Positions 10,861 through 22,140 of a stretch of 64,000 bases of DNA are shown one piece after another. A model generated the notes under the pieces. That model saw only the letters and a program-made list of their open reading frames with translations. It was not told the origin of the DNA and searched no databases. Both the position numbers and the translations under genes were made by a program. Source of the DNA: Botryosphaeria dothidea (Eukaryota > Ascomycota > Dothideomycetes > Botryosphaeriales > Botryosphaeriaceae); assembly GCA_011503125.2 (NCBI GenBank), contig WWBZ02000062.1, forward strand, positions 2,666,001 to 2,730,000. Reading direction: 5' to 3'. Positions within the stretch are counted from its first letter, which is position 1, and each line of letters opens with the position of its first letter.

Positions 10861-13800
10861 TTATCCGGGTCCTAGTATTTCTAGTAGTTCTCCTAGTTCC
10901 TCTTCTTAGTTATCCTTCTAGATTAGTTCTCTAGCTAGACTAAACTAATTAAGTAGCCCTAGGCGTAGGAACTAGCCTATTACTACTTTTATCTTCTTCT
11001 TTATTAAGAGAAGGAAGTAGTAGTCCGTGGTTCCTACTCTTTAGAGTATCTATACTCTATTCTATTAGAAGTAGGGGTAGAAGAGAAGAATATACTTTAG
11101 GGTTTATCTATACTAGCCGTATAGATAGGTAGGGCTAGAGTACCCTAGCACCTTACGCCTTAAGAGGAAGTCCTCTAGTCTAATATACTCTATATATAGT
11201 AGAATAGCGAGTATACTCTATAGCTTAGATAGTTCGCTATAGATTTATCTAATTTTTAGGTTCTACTATATACTTTAGGCTACTAGCTTATTTTATCTTC
11301 CCTAGCTAGTAGACTTTATCTATCTCTTCTTCTACTTATTTCTATATACTATACGTAGCTTCGTTCGCTTTAGAAGACTTTAGTAGGTAGAGGGGTAGTA
11401 GTTAAGGAGTAAGTTTACCTTTTTTCTAAGTAGGGTTCTTCTAGCCGGGCTAGCGGCGCCTTTAGTACTTAGAGTAGCCCGAGCTATCTATTTAATACTC
11501 TAGTAAGTTTCTTCTACTACTACCGCGACTAGGCTATCTCTAGCTTTAATAGCCTATACTAGTACTAGTTCGTCTAGGTATAGTAAGAGTAGGGGAATCC
11601 CCGTCTTATACTCTAAGGTCTATATACTAGTTAACTTATACGCCCCTAAGATAGTACGTAGGTACTAGTTTTAGATCTTCTTTAGTAGCTAGATAGCTAT
11701 TTTTCTCTATTCTAGAGTTCCCTCTAGGGTATACTATACCCTATAGCCGTAGGTAAGAACTAGCCTTACCACGGCCGTATAGATATAGCGGGCTTTAGTA
11801 AATAAGGCTCCCTAGGTAGACGCCGCGAGTCTAGATAGAGATATACACTATTTAATTACCTTAGCTCCTATTTCCCTAATATAGGGTCCCTATCTAAGCT
11901 TATTATCTACGTAGACTTCTAGAATCTTAATTATAGGCTCTAGGCATCTAGTAAATCTAGGGATACGGATCCCTACTACTATATTAAATCTCCTTAGTTT
12001 TCTTATAAAATAAATAAGGTAATACTTATCGGGCGAGAAAGCTAACCCGTAGGTAGCTACCTAGTACTCGTAAATTTAATATACTCCCTCTAGTATCCTA
12101 TAGTTCTATTCTATAGATCTACTAAAGGTTAGGATATTAGTATTATCGACGAATCTAAGGGGGAAGGTATTACTCCTACGTAGCTACGTAAGTAGGTTAG
12201 ACGTAAAGAATAGGTAGAGTATCGGAGATAGTAAGGATCCCTAGGGAATCCCGGTTAGGGTCTAGATTAGTAGACTAATAAAGTCTCCGAAGGATAGCTA
12301 AGTAGTACGGTCCTGTAGGAAGGATTAAGTAAATCTTTCTATCTATACTAGGAGCCTTACTATCCTTATATTATAGAGAAGCCTCCTATAAGATATATAG
12401 TCGTATACTTCTAAGATATCTAGGCTAAGGACTAAGGCTACTAGCCTAGGATCTTGCGCCTAGATAGTATAGATCTATTCCGTAAGTAGGTCGAGAGCTG
12501 CTACTGCTGACCTATTTCTCCTAGCTCCTATCTATATATCGGAGAGTAGTTTGTAGGCCTTAGTAGCCTAGGAGATCCGATCTACTATAATCCTCTTAAG
12601 TAGCTTCCCTAGCGTGTTAAGTAAAGTAATCGGCCTAAATAACTTGGCTTTAGTATAGTTATCTCTTTATAGTTTCCTGAGGACTACGGTAATAGAGCTT
12701 TTAAACTGCCTAGGGTGGTATCTAAGTGCGAGGCATCCCTAGAAGAGCCTGGTGAGTGGTCCACTTAGTGTCTGAGCACACTGCTTTAGGAACCTATTAA
12801 TGATCTTGTCTAGGCCTAGTGCCTTATCTAGGGGAAGCTTCTTGATGGTATGGATGACCTGCTCTTCGGCGAGGTCTTGGGGGATCTCCACTGGCACTGG
12901 GTATGTACACCCATCCAGGTCTAAGAGGTCGGTGGCCCTGGGAGGGGGGAAGAACTGGTTGATAAGGATTTCTGCCTTGGCCGGATTGTCGTAGCGTAGT
13001 TGTCCATCTACTCCCTAGAGGGGTGGGAACTGGGGTGGGGCTAGTGGTTCTTATGCTTTTGTTCTTGCCTACTTTAAGAGCTTCTAGAGTGCAGATGGGT
13101 CTAAGGTAATCTCAGCTACTGTTCTGCGCCATGCTTTTATTCTATCCCTTCTGATCTGCCTCTTCTTGCTATTAGCAATAGTTTAGTATACTACCTAGTC
13201 CTCCTCCCTTCCTATAGCTGTCTACTTCCTTCTAGCTGCTCTAGCCTAGTATACTAGGTCCGAACACTTCTTTGTCTATTGTGTAGAGGCCTAGGGCGAG
13301 GGTCTCGCTACTAGGATAGTCTCCTAGATTATCCTTTAGATGGCCTCCTAGAGTAGTATAGTAAAGTAATCTAGGTCTGCTTTAGTATTAAGAGGGGCTA
13401 TTTTAAGGTGTTCGAGCTTTAATTAGAGTATATTATTAGTTCTCTTCTAGTCTACTTTCTTCTACTAGGGCCTTAGAGGGCGTAGTTCTACGGGGGTAAG
13501 AGAAAAATTAAGTATAGTAAGAATAGGTAGGTAGTTAGAGGATAATTTAAGCTCCTAGCTAACTCTATAGCTAAGAATTCTCTCCTCTAGCTACCGTAAT
13601 ATAAAGATAAAGTCTAGAGTACTCTTACTACTACTATCTCGTCTAGTAATAGTACTCCTTAGAAGGGCGAGGTTAAGATTAGCTACGGTAGCTATCTTAA
13701 TTAGATTATCCGCTAGAGTATAGTATATTAGAGAGGTTATATCTTCCTAGATAGAATAGTAGAGGTTAAAGTTCCCTAGGAGGATATACTCCCCTAGTTT

Positions 13801-14196
13801 TCTAAGAACTTCCGGTAGAAGAAGTAGGGTTTCTAGAGCTATACTAGTATAAGAGGCTAGCGGGGGATTATAGTAGTTATAGATATAGATTATACGTGTT
13901 TTAGTAGTAAGAGATAGTATAATAAGATCTAGTAAGTAGACTATTACTTACTAGGAGTCGGGGGTAATAGCCTTACTTATAAAGAAGTAGGTTCTTACCG
14001 TTTTCTTCTAAGGAAAAACTATATAGTAGGTAGAATATCTTACTATTATCTTAACCCTCGGGTTCCTCTAGGATTTCTAGATAGCTAGAATATAGTAGAT
14101 TTTTAGGTCTACCTCCTTAAAGAGCGGAAGTATTACCCTATTCTTACTCTTATAGACGTTATACTATACGATAGAGATAGCGCCTATATCTAATAT
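10861..14196 (-). pseudogene. LINE copy B ORF2 (endonuclease-RT), RIP-destroyed
   Basis: 3336 bp, the same length as in copies D and E. The RT catalytic box at 12153-12142 reads F-V-D-N. The endonuclease S-D-H-L-P-I motif reads S-N-Y-L-P-I near 13560. The unmutated island at 12640-13180 covers the region between endonuclease and RT plus the first RT blocks, and there the reading frame is mostly sense. In-frame TAG/TAA are dense elsewhere. Confidence 0.8.
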
Positions 14197-15629
14197 TAAC
14201 TTTCTTCTATCTCTAAGTTAGGCTACGAGAGAGTCGGTAGTATAGGCTACGAGGCGGAGGAGGTTCCCGTAGGCTTCTCCCCGGAGGTATACTAGAAGCT
14301 ATTAAGTCCGGTAAACCGTATTTAGTTAGGAGGTAGGGGGCGGCTTAAGTTCTTTAGCCTACCTAGCCCTCTCTTAGTTAGCTTCTTCTCTTTAGGCCTC
14401 TTTCTTAGTCCGACCGTTAACTAATTAGTTTAGGGCTATATCTTAGCTATAGGGTATCCTACTCTATATCTCTCTAGAGCCGCTAAGCGGGCCTAGATAG
14501 CCTTTACTTAGTAGGCTCTACGTGCTAGGTAGGCGTTACTCTAGGCCGTATACTTTTATAAGTAGTTTATATACTATATTTTTTCCTTAGGGCACTCTTA
14601 GGTATTATATACCTCTATATACTAGCTATACTTATTCTCTCTTCTATAGTAAGTAGAGATATAGCTATAGTCCTAGTACTTAAAGTACTAGGTTACTATA
14701 AAGGCTATACTATAGTATTCTACTATATAGAGCGTATAGTTACTAATAAGTCCTTTAGTAATAATCTAGTTAGCTACCTCGGGGTCTATAGTACTAAGAA
14801 TAATCGCTAAGTAAGTTTTTCTCTCTAGGAGCTTCCTCTTTAGCTAGACTAGCTTACTAATATATAGTTCTAGATATAGAAATAGGTTCTAATCCTAAAG
14901 AATTTAGGCGGTCTAGAAATTCTTAATATTAATATCTTTAAGGGGGACGTTATAGACTAGTACTAAATAGAGCTACTAGTTAGGGCGGACTTTCCTACCT
15001 AGTTCTATAGTCTATTTCTAGTTCTAGAGAAGGGCTACTCTAGTCTAAGTATTAGATATAAAGAGCTTAACGTCTCTACTAGGAAGCTTCTTAGTAGCTA
15101 GTACCTTTTTATACGCTAGACTTTTTTCTATCTAAATCTTCTTAATAATAGCCTTATTAGAGAGGTTAGCGATCTTCTATCTATTAGTTTTATCTAGAAA
15201 GTATAGAATAAGCTTAGTAATAGCCGGGGGGGTAGGAGGCTTTAAGGCTACTTAGGCTATAATATTAGCCTAGCTAGGTACTACGGACGTAGGGGTAGTC
15301 TAGAGTTAGCTAACTATCTTCTAAACTTACTATACTTTCTTAAGAATATTCTTAAGGCCGGGTTCTTTAGTATTTACTTCCTAGTATATAGAGATATAAT
15401 CCTAGAAGATTATCTTAGTAATATTAAGAAAATTTTTTACCTAGCTAGAGAGGACTAAAGAAAGGCTAGCGGATACTTATAGGGCTTAAAGAAGGGTATC
15501 TACTATCTTTAAGGCTCTTTTAACGTATTCTACGCTATATTAGATACCCTACGGTTTATTAGGAGTACGTTATAATTAGATAGAGGTAGTTACTAGAGGG
15601 GGCTATTCGCCCCTTCCTACGGCCTCTAT
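14190..15629 (-). pseudogene. LINE copy B ORF1, RIP-destroyed
   Basis: 1440 bp from the ATA-converted start (15629) to the TAG at 14192-14190, overlapping the start of ORF2 by a few bases. The zinc knuckle area lies near 14560-14680. No indel relative to copies D or E. Confidence 0.75.
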
Positions 15630-15758
15630 ATTAACTACGACGCGGCTATAGCTACTCTAAGTAGTATTTTAAGTCTCGCTAGACCTAGAAGAGTCCCTAG
15701 AATCCTCTCCCGGCGCCGTAGCTTAGGGTCGATTTTTTAGCGTAGTTATATTTTTTTT

Positions 15759-18142
15759 CCTATTATATAGTTTTCTCTTAGAAGAGGACGGTAAGAACCT
15801 ACTTCTTTATAAGTAAGGCTATTACCCCCGACTCCTAGTAAGTAATAGTCTACTTACTAGATCTTATTATACTATCTCTTATTACTAGGATATATATAAT
15901 CTATATCTATAACTACTATAACTCCCTACTAGCCTCCTATACTAGTACGGCTCTAGAAACCTTATTTCTTCTTTTAGAAGCTCTTAGAAAACTAGGAGAG
16001 TATATTCTCCTAGGAGACTTTAACCTCTACTACTCTATCTAGAAAGATATAATCTCTCTAATATACTATACTCTTATAGACGACCTTATTAAAATAGCTA
16101 CGATAGCTAGCCTTAACCTAGTTCTTCTAAGAGATACTATTACTAAAAGAGAGAGTAGTAGCGAGAGTATTCTAGATCTTATTTTTACTATACGGTAGCT
16201 AGAGAAGAGGATTCTTAGCTATAGAGTTAGTTAGAAGCTTAAATCCTTCTTAGACTACCTACCTATTCTTACTATACTTAATATCTTCTCTACTTCTATA
16301 GAACTACGTTCTCTAAGACCCTAGTAGAAAAAAATAGACTAGAATAGAATTAATTAGATACTCTAAATAAAGCTCGAATATCTTAGAGTAGCTCCTCTTA
16401 ATACTAAAGTAGACCTAGACTACTTTACGGAACTACTTTAGAAGATTATCTAAAGAATAATTTAGAAAACTATTCTAGTAGCGAGACCCTCGCCCTAGGC
16501 CTCTATATAATAGATAAAGAAGTATTCGGATCTAGTACTCTAGGCGAGAGTAGCTAGAAGAAAATAGACGGCTATAAAGAGGGAGGAGAACTAGATAGTA
16601 TACTAAACTATTACTAATAGTAAGAAGAGGTAGATTAGAAGAAATAAAATAAAAGTATAGCGTAGAATAGTAGCTAAGATTATCTTAGATCTATCTATAC
16701 TCTAGAAGCTCTTAAAGTAGATAAGAATAAGAATACTAGAGCCTCTAGCCCTACTTTAGTTTCTACTTCTTTAGAAAGTAGATAGATAACTACGCTACGA
16801 TAACTAGTCTAAGATAGAAATTCTTATTAACTAGTTCTTTTCTTCTTCTAGGGCTACCGACCTCTTAGACCTAGATAGATATATATATCTAGTACTAGTA
16901 GAGATCCTCTAAGACCTCGCCGAAGAGTAGGTTATCTATACTATTAAGAAGCTTTCCCTAAATAAAATACTAGGCTTAGATAAGATTATTAATAGGTTTC
17001 TAAAATAGTATACCTAGATACTAAGTAGACTACTTACTAGACTCTTCTAAAGATATCTCGTACTTAAATACTACTTTAGGTAGTTTAAAAGCTCTATTAC
17101 CGTAGTTCTTAGGAAACTATAGAGAGATAACTATACTAAAGCTAAGTTATTTAGGCCGATTACTTTACTTAATACGCTAGAGAAGCTACTTAAGAGAATT
17201 ATAGTAGATTAGATCTTCTAGGCTACTAAGACCTATAAACTACTCTCTAATATATAGATAGGAGCTAGGAGAAATAGATTAGTAGTAGTAGCTCTCGATC
17301 TAGTTATAAAATAGATCTATACTATCTAGGTATAAGACTTAGAGCTAGTAGCCTTAGTTCTTAGCCTAGATATCTCGGAAGTATATAACTATATATCTTA
17401 TAGAAGGCTTCTCTATAATATAAGAATAGTAAAACTCCTAGAATAGGTAGAAAGATTTACTCGATTCTTTTTATAGGACCGTACTACTTAGCTATCCTTC
17501 GGAGACTTTACTAGTCTACTAATCTAGACCTTAACCGGAATTCTCTAGAGATTCTTACTATCGCCGATACTCTATCTATTCTTTACTTCTAACCTACTTA
17601 TATAGCTACGTAGAGGTAATATCTTCCTTCTTAGATTCGTTAATAATACTAATATTCTAATCTTTAGTAGATCTATAGAATAGAACTATAGAATACTAGA
17701 GAGAGTATATTAAATTTACGAGTACTAGGCAGCTACCTACGGGTTAGCTTTCTCGCCTAATAAGTATTACCTTACTTATTTTATAAGAAAACTAAGGAGA
17801 TTTAATATAGTAGTAGAGATCCGTATCTCTAGATTTGCTAGATACCTAGAGCCGATAATTAAGATTTTAGGAGTCTACGTAGATAATAAGCTTAAATAGG
17901 AACTCTATATTAGAAAAATAGGAGCTAAGGTAATTAAATAGTATATATCTCTCTCTAGACTCGTAGCGTCTATCTAGGAAGTCTTATTTACTAAAGCCCG
18001 CTATATCTATACGGCCGTAGTAAGGCTAGTTCTTATCTACGGCTATAGAGTATAGTATATTCTAGAGAAAATTCTAGAGTAGAGAAAAATAGCTAACTAG
18101 CTACTAAAGAAGATCTAAAACTAGTATCTACGTACTATCTTA
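15759..18142 (+). mobile_element. LINE copy A, segment 2 (ORF2 endonuclease and RT)
   Basis: This resumes copy A after copy B. ORF2 continues through endonuclease (GDFNL-type block near 16015-16030) and RT. The RT catalytic box near 17637 reads F-V-N-N, with both aspartates converted. It is interrupted by LINE copy C. The phrase tacgtactatctta occurs at 18129-18142 and at 28433-28446. Confidence 0.9.
18129..18142. repeat. Target-site duplication of LINE copy C (left)
   Basis: 14-bp tacgtactatctta, repeated exactly at 28433-28446 on the far side of copy C. Confidence 0.85.
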
Positions 18143-20573
18143 GATAGATAGATAAATTTATTTCTTTCCGATATAGCTTTCTTACGGGTCTATACGGGGC
18201 TAGCTATCTATAGTTATTTTATACGAGGGGGAAAATCTTTTCGCCTAGTAAAAACCCCTTCTCTCTCTCTAGGCATACTATCCTATACTAGTTCTTATTT
18301 TTTCTTCTTACTAGTAGCGGCTACTATAGTAGCCCTATATTTACCTACTAGACCTATCTCTTTAGTCCTTATTCTCGTAGTTATCCGGGTTCTAGTAGTC
18401 CTAGTAGTTCTAGTTATCCTCCTAGTTCCTCTTCCTAGTTATCTTTCTATATTAGTTTTCTTACTAGACTAAATTACTTAAATAGCTCTAGGCGTAAGAA
18501 CTAGTCTATTACTACTTTAATCTTCTTCTTTATTAAGAGAAGGAAGTAGTAGTCCGTAGTCCCTACCCTTTAGAGTATCTATACTCTACTCTATTAAAAG
18601 TAGAGGTAGAAGAGAAGAATATACTTTAGGGTTTATCTATACTAGCCGTATAGATAGATAGGACTAGAGTATTCTAGTATCTTACGCCTTAAGAGGAAGT
18701 CCTCTAGTCTAATATACTCTATACGTAGTAGAGTAGCGAGTATACTCTATAGCTTAGATAGTTCGCTATAGATTTATCTAATTTTTAGGTTCTACTATAT
18801 ATTTTAGGCTACTAGCTTATCTTATCTTCCCTAGCTAGTAGACTTTATCTATCTCTTCTTCTACTTATTTCTATATACTATACGTAGCTTCGTTCGCTTT
18901 AGAAGACTCTAGTAGGTAGAGAAATAGTAGTTAAGGAGTAAGTTTACTTTTTTTCTAAGTAGGGTTCTTCTAGTAGGGCTAGTAGCGCCTCTAGTACTTA
19001 GAGTAGCCCGAGCTATCTATTTAATACTCTAGTAAGTTTTCTCTACTACTATCGCGACTAAGCTATTTCTAGCTCTAATAGTCTAGGCTAGTACTAGTTC
19101 GTCTAGATATAGTAAGAGTAGGGGAATCCCTATCTTATACTCTAAGATTTATATACTAGTTAACTTATACGCCCCTAAGATAGTACGTAGGTACTAGTTT
19201 TAGATCTTCTTTAATAGCTAAATAGTTATTTTTCTCTACCCTAGGATTCCCTCTAGGGTATACTATACCCTATAACTATAGGTAAGAACTAGCCTTACTA
19301 CGGCCGTATAGATATAACGGGCTTTAGTAAATAAGGCTCTCTAGGTAGACGCCGCGAGTCTAGAGAGAGATATATACTATTTAATTACCTTAGCTCCTAT
19401 TTCCCTAATATAGAGTCTCTATCTAAGCTTATTATCTACGTAGACTCTTAGAATCTTAATTATAGGCTCTAAATATCTAGTAAATCTAGGAATACGGATC
19501 TCTACTACTATATTAAATCTCCTTAGTTTCCTTATAAAATAAATAAGGTAATACTTATCGGGCGAGAAAGCTAACCCGTAGGTAGCTACCTAGTACTCGT
19601 AAATTTAATATACTTCCTCTAGTATCCTATAGTTCTATTCTATAGATCTACTAAAGATTAGAATATTAGTATTATCGACGAATCTAAGGGAGAAGGTATT
19701 ACCTCTACGTAGCTATATAAGTAAATTAGAAGTAAAGAATAGATAGAGTATCGGCGATAGTAAGAATCCCTAGGGAATTCCGGTTAAGGTCTAGATTAGT
19801 AGACTAGTAAAGTCTCCGAAGAATAGCTAAGTAGTACGGTTCTATAAAAAGAATCGGGTAAATCTTTCTACCTATTCTAGGAGTTTTACTATTCTTATAT
19901 TATAGAGAAGCCTTCTATAAGATACGTAGTTATATACTCCCGAGATATCTAAGCTAAAAACTAAAGCTACTAGCTCTAAGTCTTATATCTAGATAGTATA
20001 GATCTATTCTATAAGTAGGTTAAGAGCTACTACTACGGATCTATTTCTCCTAGCTCCTATCTATATATTAGGAAGTAGGCCGTATACTTTAGTAGTCTAG
20101 GAGATTCTATCTACTATAATTCTCTTAAGTAGCTTCCCTAGCGTATTAAGTAAAGTAATCGGTCTAAATAACTTAGCTTTAGTATAGTCGTCTCTCTATA
20201 GTTTTCTAAGAACTACGGTAATAGAGCTTTTAAACTATCTAGAGTAGTATCTAAGTACGAGGTATTCCTAGAAGAGCCTAGTAAGGGGTCCCCTTAATAT
20301 CTTAGCGTATTACTTTAAGAATCTATTAGTAATCTTATCTAGGCCTAGTATCTTATCTAGAGAAAGCTTCTTAATAGTATAGAGAATCTACTCTTTAGTA
20401 AGGTCTTAGAGAATCTCTATTAGTACTAGATATATATACCTATCTAGATCTAAGAGGTCGGTAGCTCTAGAAGATAGAAAGAACTAGTTAGTAAGAATTT
20501 CTACCTTAGACTAGTTATTATAATATAGTTATTTATCTACTCCCTAGAGAAGTAGAAACTAAGATAGAGCTAG
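18143..20573 (-). mobile_element. LINE copy C, segment 1 (3' part: tail, ORF2 RT and C-terminus)
   Basis: The (TATC)n tail is at 18143, and the ORF2 stop on the minus strand is at 18381-18383. ORF2 is interrupted at 20561-20573 by copy D. This segment plus the ORF2 part beyond D (25722-26873, counting one target copy) sums to 3345 bp, the same as in copies A, F and H. Confidence 0.9.
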
Positions 20574-20700
20574 GAAAAACATAACCACACTAAAAAATCG
20601 ACCCCAAGCTACGGCGCCGGGAGAGAGCCCTAGGGACTATCCTAGGCTTCGCGAGTCCTAAAATAGTACTTAAGACAACTACAGCCGCGAAGTAGTTAAT

Positions 20701-22140
20701 ATAGAGGACACAGGAAGAGGCGAACAGCCTCCCCTAGTAACTACTCCTACCTAGCCCTAATACACCCCTAAGAAACCGTAGAGCACCCAGTACAGCGTAG
20801 AATACGTTAAGAGAGCCTTAAAAACAGCAGACACCCTCCTCCAAGCCCTACAAACATCCGCTAGCCTCCCTTTAGTCCTCTCCAGCCAGGTAAAAAATTT
20901 TCTCGACATTGCTAAGATAATCTTCCAGGATTATATTACTATCTACTAGAAGGCAGCCACTAAGGAGCCAGGCCTTAAGGACATCCTTAAAGAGGTCCAA
21001 CAGGTCCAAAAGACAGTCAACCGTATCCAGGCTACCTCTACACCCACACCCAACACTCGCAGCTAGGCACAAATTGCAGCCCAAGCAGCCCCGAAGCCCC
21101 CTACCCCCCCAGCCACTACTAAACTTACCCTCTACTTCCTAGAGATAGCAAATAGATAAGAAATAGCCAAGCTCTTAAATAAGGCAATTATTAGAAAGAT
21201 CTAGGCAGGAAAAAGCTGGGCGTGTAAGAAAGTACTTGCTGCCAAGAAGCTCCCCAGTAGAGACGTTAGAATCTTTATACCGGATGAAGCAACCAGAACA
21301 GCCCTTCTCTAGGACTAGGAATAGACTACAGGACTAGGAAAAGAAGTTAGGCCTAACTAGCAGCTATACTTAGTGCTAGTATATAACGTCCCTCGAGAAG
21401 GAATCGATACCATAGACCCCTAAGCCATCCAAACCATCTAGGAGCAGAACCTATCTCTACACCTAGGACTACGTATTAGCAAGCTGGCCTAGCTAAAGAG
21501 GAAGCTCCTAGAGAGAAAAACTCACTCAGCCATCATCCTTAGTACTATAAACCCCGAAACCGCCAACTAGATTATTAATAAGGGGCTTATTATTAACTTT
21601 ACTATCCATATAGCGTAGTACTATAATATAGCCTTTATAGTAACCCAGTATTTTAAGTGCCAGGCCTACGGTTATATTACTAACCACTATAAAAAGGAGG
21701 AAAAGTGTAGATAGTACGGCAAGGCATATAATACTAGGGACTACCCTAAGGAAAGCACGTAGTGCGTAAACTACTCCTAAAGGCATATAGCCTAGAGCAA
21801 CGTCTGCCTAACACGTAGAGCCTACTATACTAAGGCCGCCTAGGCCCGCCTAGCAGTACTAGAAAGGCACCGAGAAGGACCCCTAATAACTAAGACATAG
21901 CCCTAAACTAACTAGCTAACGGTCGGACTAAGAAAGAGGATTAGGGAGGAGGAGCCGGTTAAGAGGGGACCAGGCAGGCTAAGAGACTTAAGCCGCCCCC
22001 CGCCTCCTAACCAAATAAGGTTTACTAGACTTAACAGCTCACAACACGCCTTAGAGGAGCCCGCGGGAACTCCCTCCTCACAGCCCACACCACTAGCCCC
22101 CTCGCAGCCGGACCTAGAGATAGAAGGAAGTCAATATTAG
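20701..22140 (+). pseudogene. LINE copy D ORF1, Gag-like protein with CCHC zinc knuckles
   Basis: A 480-codon frame that should encode the RNA-binding protein of the LINE RNP. The expected start reads ATAGAGGAC, consistent with ATG lost through TpG to TpA (inference). The N-terminal part (codons about 35-150) is helical and Leu/Lys/Gln-rich. A Pro/Thr-rich linker follows (PTPNTRS, PKPPTPPATT). Three knuckles lie near codons 320-360: at 21658 (C-Q-A-Y-G-Y-I-T-N-H-Y), 21706 (C-R-*-Y-G-K-A-Y-N-T-R-D-Y) and 21763 (C-V-N-Y). Several Cys and His codons are now Tyr. About a dozen or more in-frame TAG/TAA mark former Gln/Trp. The stop TAG overlaps the ORF2 start. Confidence 0.82.

Larger units (their letters stand above)
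10625..15758 (-). mobile_element. LINE copy B, full length, inserted in copy A
   Basis: On the minus strand it runs from the 5' end at 15758 to the (TATC)n tail at 10625. It is full length (about 5.13 kb) with a perfect 12-bp target duplication. It is heavily RIP-mutated except for about 12450-13200, with the core at 12640-13180, where TG and CA are abundant again. Confidence 0.92.

Noticed and set aside
12800..12994. 64-aa plus-strand ORF
   Set aside because: It is antisense to ORF2 of LINE copy B, within the unmutated island.
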